Shown here piece after piece: positions 25,201-37,200 of a DNA stretch of 64,000 bases. Location: assembly GCA_038503035.1 (NCBI GenBank), contig JAVSML010021635.1, positions 612,983-676,982 of the forward strand, in the 5' to 3' direction. The notes under the pieces were generated by a model. The model ran no database searches and had not been told where the DNA came from. It saw only the letters and a program-made list of their open reading frames with translations. Position numbers and translations under genes: made by a program. The stretch is from Crocodylus rhombifer. Taxonomy: Eukaryota > Chordata > Crocodylia > Crocodylidae. Numbering within the stretch: position 1 is the stretch's first letter; each line of letters begins with the position of its first letter.

Positions 25201-28200
25201 GCAGTGAATTCAGCTGCTAACTAAACCCTAATTAGAAGGGCTCTGTGTGTACATGCCAATTCCAGGATATTTCTGTTCCAAGACAAACACAGGCACAAAA
25301 TGCCCAGGGACAAATGCAATGTCTGTTCCTAGCCTGAGAGTTTTTACTTTTTTTTTCTCATATGTGTCTCAAACGTACGTGTGTGATGGCAGAGCACTGC
25401 TTGCATGAATGAGTAACAAATAGTACTGAAGTGTTTAACTCCTTGCTTTTTTGTCCTTATCTAGATGGCTAATTTATGAAGAGCCTGGTTTCCAGGGAAT
25501 CCCTTTAATGTTGGAGCCTGGTGAATATCCTAATTTGGCCTTCTGGGAGAAGAAGGAAGCCTACATTAGATCTATGAGGCCCTTGAAAATGGTAACATGT
25601 AACTGCTTGCAAATTCTATAGTCAAGGCACTTAGTGCTAATATGTTAATACTAACATGTTATATTGCAGCCCTTTTCAAAATTTGCAAAAAAAGCTTGTA
25701 TGTCAGTTTGAAAGTCATTTATATAGAATTTTAATGTGTTTCTAGAAAGATCTTGGACTTCTAGGATTAACTGTGTCCATTAGTGTTTAATTTTTGTCTG
25801 TGATGCTATGGACTTTGAAAAATCTTCTTTCTTAAAGAAAGTTGTCTTTTGGAATACATCTGTGAATACTTAAATTTACTGGAGATGAATTTTTTTTGTT
25901 TTTAGGGTGGCCGCAAAGTTGAACATACTGGAGAGCCCAAGGTAAAGCAACAAGTACATGTATTTAATTACTATCAGGCAAGCACTTTTAATGCTGGAGA
26001 CATCTTGATTGGACTGTCCTTGTTATTTTTTTTTGTAACTTGCTTCATCTAATTTCATCTAATTTCTGTTGTAGGTAGTCATTTATGAGAAGCCTTTCTT
26101 TGAAGGGAAAAGCATGGAACTGGAATCAGAAATACTTACTTTTACTGTGGAAGAAAAACAAAAAGAAGAATTTGAATCAAAAAAGACAATGCCGTTTACA
26201 TCAGTGGGGTCCATAAAAGTGCTGGGAGGACTGTAAGTAGAAGGAGATGCCACAACATTCCTAACTTAAGAATGAAGGAGAATCTGGTCCAAGTAGTAGC
26301 AATGTGAAAATGGAAATTGTACCAGACAGGGAAATTTTCTTTGCCTTCATAACTTTTGCCAAATTTTGTATATTCACTTCAGGACGTACAAGGAAACTGG
26401 ACCCTTCAGAGCCAGTTCCTGTGACACCTCTTGAGTGTCTAAGTAGACTTAGATGTCTAAGTGCAATTATCTTACACCCTGTATGAAGTTTTTGAGACTC
26501 CATCAGTGCATCAACTTTGTAATACACTAGTGTCTGACCCTTAAGACCTGAGTCACAAATGTGCCTTTGTTTTAAAAGAAGCAAATTTCTTAAATCAGGA
26601 TTCATTATTATTGAAGGATTATAGGACAAATTCAGATCCTTTTACTGACTAGTTTCCTTTCTCCAGCACAGTGGAGTTTTTTTAACCTTTCTTTTCCCAT
26701 TTTAGTTGGGTGGCTTATGAGAAACCAAGGTTTGCGGGTCATCAATACTTACTGGAAGAAGGAGCATACCAGTGTTGGAAAGATTGGGGTGGTTACAGTG
26801 AGGATCTGCAGTCTCTGCGGCCTGTTCTTGGTGTAAGTTTCAAAATTATGTGCTGTTTATTGCTTGGACCCAGTGAAACAATTTTTTCACATTTGCCTTT
26901 GTTTTTGTTTGCTTCAACAGGACTTTGCAAGCTCCCACATGATAATGTACAGTGAAGAAAATTTTGGGTCTAAAGGTGCCAATATCAGTGTATTAGGAAT
27001 AATTTCCAATTTAAAGGACACTGGATATGGACTGCGAACAAAATCCATAAACGTGTTAAGTGGAGTGTAAGTGAAATGTTTAATTACATTTTCAATTTAT
27101 TTTTCTTAGCTGTTCTTTCTGGACTAGATTGGTATAAAACAATATGTTGTTCTCTGCCTTTTGTGCAGGAATACTTCTAATATTTCAAATGTAGTATTAA
27201 TAGAATAATAGAAAATTAGCATTGGAAGGGACCTCAGGAGGTCATTTAATCCAACCCCCTTGCTCAAAGCAGGACCATCCCCACCTATATCATACCAGCC
27301 AAGGCTTTGTCTAGCTGGGTCTTAAAAACCCCCAAGGACAGAAATTCCACAACCTCTCTGTAACCTGTTCCAGTGCTTTACTACCCTTCCCCTGAGAAAC
27401 TTTTCCCTAATATCTAACCTAAACTTCCCGTGCTGCTACTAGAGATTGTTGCTCCTTGTCCTGTCATCTGCCACCACTAAGAAAAGTCTTGGGGGGTGAT
27501 TCAGGGCATGGCGCAGCCCAGCAGCTGCAGGCAGCTGACATTGACCACTCCTGGGGCCACTACAGCAGGGGCTGGGTTGAGTGGGGACAAGCTGCGCTGT
27601 TCCCTACGCCCCCCCATGACTCCGCTTGTTCCCACTCGCCCCAGCCCCTGCGGCAGCAGCCCTGGGAGTGGCTGACACCAGCTGCGTAGGGAACTATAAG
27701 TCAATGGGTGCAGGGTGGGTGGGCGTGGCTCTTGCCCAGGAGAGCTGCAGGCTGGTGGAGTGTGCCAGGCTGTTCCTGGGACGTGTGTGCCCCCAGATCT
27801 GCGTGCCATACGACAGCAGCCTGCTGCCCACCCCGAGCATTGGGAAGAGCCCAGTGCCGCCAGCAGCCCCCGCCTGCAGTGGCAGCATGCTGTCGTCTGG
27901 TGTGCAGATCTGGGAGCATGCGCCCAACAGGAATAGCCCAGTACAGCCCACCAGCCACGTAACAGCAAGAACCACGCCACCCTGCACTCACTGATGGCTG
28001 CCTTCACTTTGCTCCCTGCTGTAGTCCTGGGAGTGGCTGTGCCGCATGCCTCCCCTCGTCCCTTCCCTAGTCCCAGCCTTACTCCCTCCCTCACAGGAAC
28101 ATATTATTTTCACCAATTTAAACCGATATATTTTTTTTTTTTCCCCTTCCTTTTTATCCCAATTTTAACCTGGTTTTTATGTTTGGAAAATAAACCCTGA

Positions 28201-31200
28201 AAAATTCCTGGAATTTTTTTTTTTTTTAAATAAAAACTGAAAACGCGGAACCCTACCTGTGCACTGCTGTTGTATTGCAGATTTCAGGGTAGTTGAAACC
28301 TCCCTCATGAGAACCAGAAACTTCTGCTAATTTTTTGAAGAAAGCTTCATTCTCCTGGTCCTGGGGGCTATAGCAGAACCCTACCATGACATCATCCTTG
28401 TTGCTCTCCCCTCTGTACCAAACTCGGAGACTTTCAGCAAGCCTATCTCCAGTTTCATACTGGAGCTCTGAGCAGTCGTATGGCTCTTTTACATACAGCA
28501 TAACTCTTCCTGTTCTTTATATTTAATACTTAATTGGGAAATAAGCTATTCATTTTGGACTTTTGTTACCATTCATGATCTTTGATCTTTTGTTACGTAA
28601 ATATATCTATCTGTCCAATTCAAATATGTTGTTAATCCTATTAACATTTTAATGTTAAAATGGTGCTTATAGAAGTGACACCACTTAATTTTTTGCACTA
28701 AATAAGTACATATTATTGTATCACTGAAATAAATATAGTAGCCAAACTATCTGTTAGTGAAGATGAAATTTTAAGTTTCAGAAGGTGCATATAATTTCCC
28801 AGTAGACTCTAGCCTGCTTTCTATTATTAATTTTTTTGGCAATTTTTTTAACTCTGAGGCTCATGTGTGTGAATAGTGACTAACAACAGGTGTGACAACC
28901 TTTAAATATCCTCCTACTCATTCTGATTGCATTTAACAGTAGGAAGGAATAATTCACCTTTGCTACCTTAAATGAAATATTGTTTTTTTTTTCTAAATGT
29001 AATCATGTAATTATGCATTGTAATTATGATTTTATTTTTACTTTTATGCACTCTTTTCCATTTTACTTTTTACCATTTCTTTACAAAATTGCTACTTTGA
29101 AGTGAAGTTTCCTCTGAAGATAAAATTGTTTTTCAACAAGCTCTTCAAGCTAACCATTAACCAACTCTAGGACTTTATACTGCAAATTGTTCTAGAAAGA
29201 CAAGAAGGGTTAATTAAACATGCCTTAAGAGGCACAGAGTTATTTTTTTAATGACTAGCATGGAAGGAATATCAGACCTATTGAGACCTGCTTCTGCTTT
29301 CCCAGAAAGCAAGGAACTCTCAATGAAGGCCTTCCCCAAGTTACTGTGTAACAAAAAAAATCCTTTTCATAATTGTACATGTTTTACATAGTTGATCTTC
29401 CTCAGAATGTGCAATGTTCTTGAATGCAGTTTATTTTAGTGTTTTTGTATTGGCCTGAAGGTCTTTGTGGCCCCTAAGCAAATGGAGTCAGATGGGAGTC
29501 ACATGGGAAAACAATCCGTTCCAAAGCTAGTCTCAGAGAGGTTGTAGAATATCCATCCCAGCCCCAACACAGATGCTACTGTAGCAGGTTTGAGCTCTGT
29601 TTTATAGTAGAGATGACACTCCTAATAGTAGCTTCTCACAGCCTTAAATATTTAAGGATACATCACCATTTTCAAGGGGGAAGGAATGCTGTTGACCTCA
29701 TAGTAGTGAAACTTTAGAATGTAGAACTCTATCAAGTTAATTTTGTATAAAGTGTCCTACTTTCTTCTGCAGTTGTTCCCCTCCTGTGTTGTTCATTCTT
29801 TTCAAAATATGGTTTAGTAGAAATAGTCAATTCAGGTGTCTGGGCTCTTCTATAAAGGGATTTTATTAACATTTGTAAAAATACTATGCATTAAACCAAA
29901 TCATATTTGTTCCATAATGTTTGGGAACATAAACAGTAAGTCTTTCCTTCCCAAAATCAGCTATGTGGTGATGATGTTGGGTACTGTAGTGCAGGGTTTA
30001 TGAAAACTGATTAATTATTTTCACTGATGACTAGCCCACAGAGCTGTTGCAGCACAGGCAACTTCACAACATTTTTACAAATTTGTCTGTTTGAAAACTC
30101 TTAAGAAATATTCCATTTGTACATACATTTCTGTTCTGATCAGCTCAGTCTCTGTGCCCATCAAATCATCAGACTGGGCCCTATTCCACCTATTGGCTGT
30201 CTAAGTGGGCTTAGGGGGTTTAAATGTGATTCTATTCCACGTTGTCAGAGTCCTTGAAAATTCATTAATACATCTGTTTTTGGAGCACAGCATCGTTTGA
30301 CTCTTAAGACTCAATCAGAAAAAAACAGTGAGAAGATGGACCCACTCACCTTTTTAGATTAATATTTGTTTCAGAGGCTTTAGCATGGTGGATTGAATCA
30401 GACTTGGGTGTCTTAATCCATGTGTTTATCTAATAGGTGGAATGGAATCTGGCCCTTTATTGAATTATTAGAGTGATGTTGTAGTTGTGAAGGCAAGAGG
30501 CAAGGATTTATTTGGGTGTTTGTTTCCTTGCATGGCTCTCCTGTTCCAGAGATTGCTGAGAACATCCAAGCACCCACATGCTGCTCTGGGAGACCAGAGT
30601 CCCTCTTCTTTCCTGCTCCTCCCCCACTGGAGCCAGGAGACTGGAGGCAGAGATGCATGGAGGGATTCCTGCTCTCTCAGACTCAGGAAATTGCCAGAGA
30701 AGGCCAAGTACACACAAGTGCTCACTGGCTATTAGTTCTGTTCTTCCCCCACCCTCCCACCCCAAGAGAGGGAGGAAACTGGAGTGCCAGGATGCCAAAG
30801 GACAAAGCAACCCCCTTTTGCACTACATAGAGCTTTTTGGATTTGAGGCACCCTTCACTGGACTTGAGAGGCCCCCATTGTAACTTCTGTGAACTGACTG
30901 GCACCTTTGCTTATTTGCTTATGTTGTCTCCTCACCTGTCATACCCTTTAAAGGATCTGGTGGCATCCTAGTTCAGAATCACTGCCATGGTGTATGTAGA
31001 CGTGACTGGAAATTATGTATGTACAATTATGCTTTTATGTATGTACAATTTTCTTGATTTCCTACCTGGTATATTCCTCTTGTTACATGGTGCCAAAGCT
31101 TTACTGATTCTAGTGAACTAACTTTCATGTGCTTTGCTCTCTTTCAAAAGGAAGTGCTTCAGAGATGTTCCTCATCCTTTGAGGATCATTTTTGAAGCAT

Positions 31201-34200
31201 ATTGGCCATTTTTTAAAGGGTTTCAGCTAAGAACATCTGTCAGTACACCTTTTGAAGTGCCCTATGTGGATACTTTTATACTGTGGATGTGCAGCTACCA
31301 AATCATTTTCAGTAGGGCATAAGACAGATATTCAATAGTACCATCTCAAATATGAGCCAGCTGCCTAAGAACTCTATCAGTTATTTAATTTTTCAAAGTT
31401 ATTTAGACCATTGAATACCATTAATGGAGAACTGCACTATACAGGCAATTGAGATTTGTCATTAAAGTTTTAAATAGCCATCATGGTATCGTTTTATATT
31501 AAAAATATACAGAATTTTAAATAAAGCTTAGAAGAGCTTATTTGTGTTTATAAGTAAGAATGATACATGTATACCGTTTTCAACTATTGCTTTTCTAAGA
31601 AATGTTTCTGAAGAATACTTTCACTTTTGCCTTTACTTCCTTATAAACAGATTGGATGAAAGCATGACTTTTTTTTTATTGCCTGCTTTTCAAACAAATC
31701 ATTACAAGGTTCACTATTCAGAAATGTTCCAGAAAAACCTCCCAGCAAAAATTTATAATATTGAATCCAGGGGATATTATGTTATGAACATTTGAAAATC
31801 TGTAACTTAAAACAAGAGTTTTACTTTCATAAATCATCTTTGATCTTTAGTTCCATGTTGGCAGTTTTACAATTGGCAGAAGATGGAAGTATTTAGCAGC
31901 AAAAGGTAACACCCTGGCACAAGTGTAAACAAGTACTAAAAGCAGCTGCACAATTTTCTTGATTTCCTACCTCGTATATTACTCGTTAGTAATATACTTC
32001 TATAGTTCACTAGAATCAGAAAAGCTTTTCCACCAACTTCCACATGTTTTGCTCTGCTTCTATAAATGAAGACTACTTTTTAACCACTATACAAGTAATT
32101 AGTTCCCAATGTGAACCTGACTTTCTTTATTGCATAAAATGAAATTGAAATAAGTTTTTAATAAGTGGCTAGTACTACTGAGAGTGGCTCTTATTTCAAA
32201 CTCATTGTAAACATAAAAGATCTAATCCTGAGATTGTCCCAAGAACCCACAATGCTCTTTCCAAACATCTTCAATGATTTTCAGAGATACGGAAGCCAGC
32301 CTTAAATCTGTAGAGCACAAATAAATGCTAACAAAACTGCAGAAATAGAAGGGGTTGCATTTAAGTGGATTATCTGTTCTAGTTTTTCCCCCATACAGGA
32401 TTCCACTAGGTTCTGTATATAATCAGCCTGTATAAGAGAATTGTAGAAGTACAAGTGAGGTGGTTTCTGGTGAAAATACTTCAGTGTGCATAGGATTCCC
32501 TCCTTTCTGCTTCTATATCATTTTGACTTGGACGGTGCAGTTAAATCACAAATCAAGTCTGTAACTGAAATTAGGGATGGAATGAAAGCTATGTGGCAGA
32601 AACTCAGTCTACCTAATATGGCTTTAAAACTAGGTAAAGCATTCAGGAGAACTGGTGGAGATTTTTTTTAGCTCACTCCAAAAGAAAGTTTACTTTAAGA
32701 GTGTTGACAAACAAGTAGAACAAAGGGAGATGCAGTTGATAAAGTGTATTTAGATTTTCAAAAAGCTTTTGCTACGGTCCTTTACTACTGGCTCTGAAAG
32801 AAACTAAACTGTCATGAGAGCGAAGGGAAGATCCCCTTATGAAACAAGAGCTGGTTAAACATAAGAAATAGAAAGTAGGACTAAATGTTCACTTTTCACG
32901 GTGGAGGGCAGGCAAAGAATGGAGTCTCCCAGGGATCTGTGCTGTGTTTTACACTGTTTCATAACATATTCATAAATGATTTCAAAAAGGGTGTTAATAG
33001 AGAGCTGGCAGGTTGTAGCAGATACAAAATTATGCGAGGTAGTTAAATCCAAAGCTGATGGCAAAGACAAAAAGATCTCACAGAATTAAACAGTTAGGCA
33101 AAGTAGCAGATGAAGCTCAACATTTGATAAGTGCAAAGTATATGGCTGGGGTGGGGAATAACCCTAACTATATATACAGTGTGAGGAGATCCAAGTTAGC
33201 CATTGATATGTATCATTTTAGAAGAGTCTATGTAAAACTAATGTTGGTTTTTTTTGGTTTTTTTTATGGGAAGAACAAACAATGGACCTACTCTTTCTCC
33301 CCTCTCATTTCAACTGGAAAGCTTGTGGGGAGATTGAGGGAGATCCATTTTACTCCTCCATTTTAATACCATCTTGTATATAAATGAAGTGTTTAATTTG
33401 TGTTCCCCTCTATGTTGTCCCTCTTCCAAAACAACACTGCGGTATCTGACTACATAGTTTCATAGTTTCTAGGGTTGGAAGGGACCTGAGCAGATCATCT
33501 AGTCCGACCCCCTGCCATGGCAGGAAAGAGTACTGGGGTCAAACGATCCCAGCAAGGTGTTCATCTAACTTCCCCTTAAAAACCCCCAGGGTAGGAGCCT
33601 GCACCACTTCTCTTGGAAGTTGGTTCCAGATCCTAACCACCCTGACTGTGAAGTAGCACCTCCTGATATCTAGCTTAAATCTACCTTCTGCCAGCTTGAG
33701 ACCGTTATTCCTGGTCACTCCTGGCAGTGCTCAGGGGAACAGGGACTCCCCCAGTGCCTGCTGATCCCCCCTGACTAGTTTATAACAGGCCACTAGATCC
33801 TCCCTCAGCCTTCTCTTTTGGAGACTGAACAGGTTCAGGTCCCATAGCCTCTCCTCATAGGGCCTGCCCTGCTGTCCCCTGATCATGCGAGTGGCCCGCC
33901 TCTGGACCCTCTCCATGCTGTCCACACCCCTCTTGAAGTGTGGCGCCCAGAACTGGATGCAGTACTCCAGCTGCGGGCTGACCAGTGCCGCATGGAGGGG
34001 GAGGATCACCTCCTTGGACGTGCTCGAGATGCATCTGTGAATGCATGACAAGGTGCGGTTGGCCTTCCTGACTGCCTCCCCACACTGCCAGCCCATATTC
34101 ATCTTGGAGTCAATGATGACTCCAAGATTGTTTTCCGCCTCTGTGCTGACAAGAGGGGAGTTCCCCAACCTGTAGATATGGTGCCGGTTGTTCCTCCCCA

Positions 34201-37200
34201 GGTGCATCACTTTGCACTTGTATGTGTTGAATCCCATCCAATTCTCATCCGCCCACCCTTGTAACCTGTCTAGGGCCGATTGTAGCCTATTCCTTCCTTC
34301 TAGTGTGCCCACATCCCCCCACATCATACAGCCCTAGAGATTCTCTTTTCTGAACCTGCACTTGTTTTTGTTTCTGTGTTTTGGTAACTTACACATTATG
34401 GAGGTATGCTGGGGAAGGATCTGGAATATGGTTCAATCATCCTTAGGTTAGACTGTCAGAAGTTTTTGTTTTCACAGTAGTCATTATAATTTAAAATAAC
34501 TGAAATAAGAGATTCTGAAATACAGTTGAAGATTTGCTTATTTAAAATGTGTAAGGCTAGTTCATGCACAGCAGAGATGCCCTGATATCTGTATAACATG
34601 AGGACTAGTGAACATCTATTGAGAAACTGGCCAAGAAAAGTTCATTTTACACCTTCTAGTGTATAGGACCTCAAACTTTTTGACCTCTATGATCAACTTA
34701 CCCCACGTTCTTATGTCATTTTGACTAAACAGTTAAATAGATGGCTTGGGTGTGTGCCTTGGAATATGTCTTAAGCAATTAGTCAAAAGCATGTTAAAAT
34801 AATCAGTTATACTTGAGTTAGAGGAAAGGTATAAATTCTTACCTTGAACAAATCCTACAGACCTCTCATACTACTTATGGATGTGTTTAATTAATTTTTG
34901 CATTCCAGATGTCAGATCCTCAACTGGTATGAATCGACATAGGTCTGCTTAAATCAGTGGAATTATGCCCTACTGAAAATCTCGTTCTTTGTGCTTGGAA
35001 TAAAAATGCAGCTCCTTAGAATCCATTTGTTCAGAATGGCGAAATCCTCTTAGATTAAGAGTTGGTTTACAGTGAAATGAAGTAAAAATTTCACATTATT
35101 TCAGTGCTTTGCAATGTGAAAATTGCTTGCTGTTTGAGGTGAAATTTTTACAGATACTTCATATTTCTGGTGCCCTATATTTTACTAAAACAGGAGAGGG
35201 TGTTGAGAAAATGGAAAGGAGTGGGCAAACACCTATAAGAATTTTTTGAGATCTGGAAAATAGAAAAGACAGACAAAGGGAATGTAACATTTAGCAGGCT
35301 ACAAAAGGAAAGGTAAGAGCTGACATGCTCATGAGCTACAAATACTTACGTTGTGGAAAGAGGATTTGTCCTAGCAGAAGGTTCTTAATTCTAGTAGTCT
35401 AATTTGGGCAGGCAAAGTTTAGCAGTGGGGAGGGGGACTTTTGAATGGAGCTAGCTCTGAGGGCAAACTGCTTCCAATTCAACCCCCTCCCTCCCACACC
35501 CACAGCTACCACTTGCCACTGCTGCATCTCCTCATCACTTGGGTGAAGCTTTCTGCCACTGAAACACTGCAGAATCCCAGGCCAGAACCCCCCAAAAGGC
35601 CAGATAACTGGCCCTGCAAACCAAATACAGCCCTAGGACCATAGATTGCCTATCCCTGGTCTAATTCATAGCAGGATTTAATACTAAGAAGTAAATCTAG
35701 ACAAATTCAGAATAGAAATAAGGTGCATATTTTTAACAGTAATGATAATTAACAATTGAAACAATCTACCTGTAGGCGGGATATATTATTTAATGCTTGA
35801 AGTTTTTAAATCAGGGTTAGCTGCTTTTCTAAAAGATATGGTCTGCCTGGGCTTAATGCAGAAACCACTTGTGAAAATATACCATTTCAGGAGGTCATAC
35901 TTAAATGGTCATAATGTTACTTCTGCCATTAAAATCTTAGAATCTGTTAATGTGTTTGACTTTGTTTTAACATTTAATCTTTAGGTAATAAGTTATTTCT
36001 ATTGGTAGCATTATTCCCTAACACAGCAGATTCTGTGCCCTAACAAAATAAATACATAGCCTCTTAATCTCACTCAGTTTTTGTGCTTACGTGTTTTGTA
36101 ATGGCATCAGGGTATTTGTAATACTAATGCTTCTTTTAATGTGTTTTTATTTATCAGTGTAAATACTATCCTCATTGTTTAGAAAATGGATGCACTTAGC
36201 CATTTGTTATTGTATGCATCAGTATTTTTAAAACTTATTTTTTTCAGGTGGGTCATCTATGAGAATCCTGACTTTACAGGAGAGCAGTATATACTTAATA
36301 AAGGACTGTATCCCAGCATTGAAGCCTGGGGGGGCAAGAACTGTAAAATATCTTCAGTTCAGCCTATAGTAGTGGTAAGGAAACTTATTTATATAATTTT
36401 CTCCCAAAACTTTATCTCCTAATCAAACTGATTTACACAAGTTCTTCAAATAGTAAGCTCTTGTGTGCTTTGTATTAATTTGGCACTCCTAATATCTTTT
36501 TGTTTGTTTGTTTTCCAAATGTTTTAGGATGCTGCCAGTAGCCAAATGGGGAAATTCAAGGTAAGAACCTCTTCTAAATTTATAAAACAAATGCACAATG
36601 CATGTAACATGGGTAAATAGAAAAAATTATGTCAGATCTATCAAAATATCATTGTCAGATAGCTGCAAGTGACTAAAAATGAGGCCTGAAGGAGAGTACT
36701 GAATTCTGAAAGTTTGCCTTTGTTTGGACCAACCATGCAGTTGGTCCAATAAAAGCTATCACTCACAAGAATTCTTGCTTCTTATATAAACATGTGTAGG
36801 CATTTTTAAACACCTAAAATGAGGCTAAAGAGAATTTAGGTGCTTAAATCTAAAGTTGCACTTCTGAAAATCATGCTTTGGCTACTGCCTAACCTTGAAG
36901 TCACATAACCTCCAATGGCACCTCATTTTTTTTTACCCCAGAAGTTCTTTAAAGTTCCCCAGGTGCTTCTGCATACATCCAGAAGTGCCTCAGATTTGAG
37001 AAACTTGAATATTCTGGTGCCTATCTTGTATATAGGTAAGGTATGTCCAATCATTTATTTTTAGTTTGATGGCACAGTCTCAGTAGACAGGGTAGAGGGG
37101 ACCCTTAATCCCAGATTTGCCTGTAGTGTTGGTCACGGCATTTTCCTGAGAGACAGGAGATGTCAGTTTTACTGCCTTCAGGCAGAGAAGGGAATTAATT

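Larger units (their letters stand above)
18748..25464 (+). other. CRYBG1 6.7 kb intron, MITE-rich
   Basis: Holds a possible degenerate LINE tail (about 19790-19960), a strongly hairpinned element (about 19974-20162) followed by GC-rich repeat-like sequence to about 20620, a small inverted-repeat element (23481-23710) and an element with repeated TTATCC(C/T)(A/G)GGA motifs (25027-25320). From 20640 to 23480 and from 23710 to 25020 I see nothing beyond AT-rich intron. Confidence 0.7.
27067..36247 (+). other. CRYBG1 9.2 kb intron with several LINE fragments
   Basis: The largest intron in the window. It contains two CR1 fragments on the - strand (27195-27490 and 28253-28501) with GC-rich repeat sequence between them, a locally duplicated segment (31047-31140 and 31951-32062), a degenerate LINE reverse transcriptase on the + strand (32690-33215), a CR1 3' half on the - strand (33456-34330) and a hAT-like fragment (35405-35670). 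From 28510 to 30480 and from 34340 to 35400 I see only AT-rich intron. The overlapping open frames at 30410-30900 on both strands match nothing I know. Confidence 0.7.

Noticed and set aside
27501..28094. 197-codon - strand open frame and its + strand partners
   Set aside because: GC-rich repeat sequence with mutually overlapping frames; cysteine/tryptophan-rich translation with no family resemblance.
30413..30904. Overlapping open frames of 60-104 codons on both strands
   Set aside because: No homology, no splice context and all frames open at once; intronic sequence.
33731..34327. 198-codon - strand frame as a cellular gene
   Set aside because: It is clearly the C-terminal part of a CR1 reverse transcriptase with the CR1 tail directly after it.
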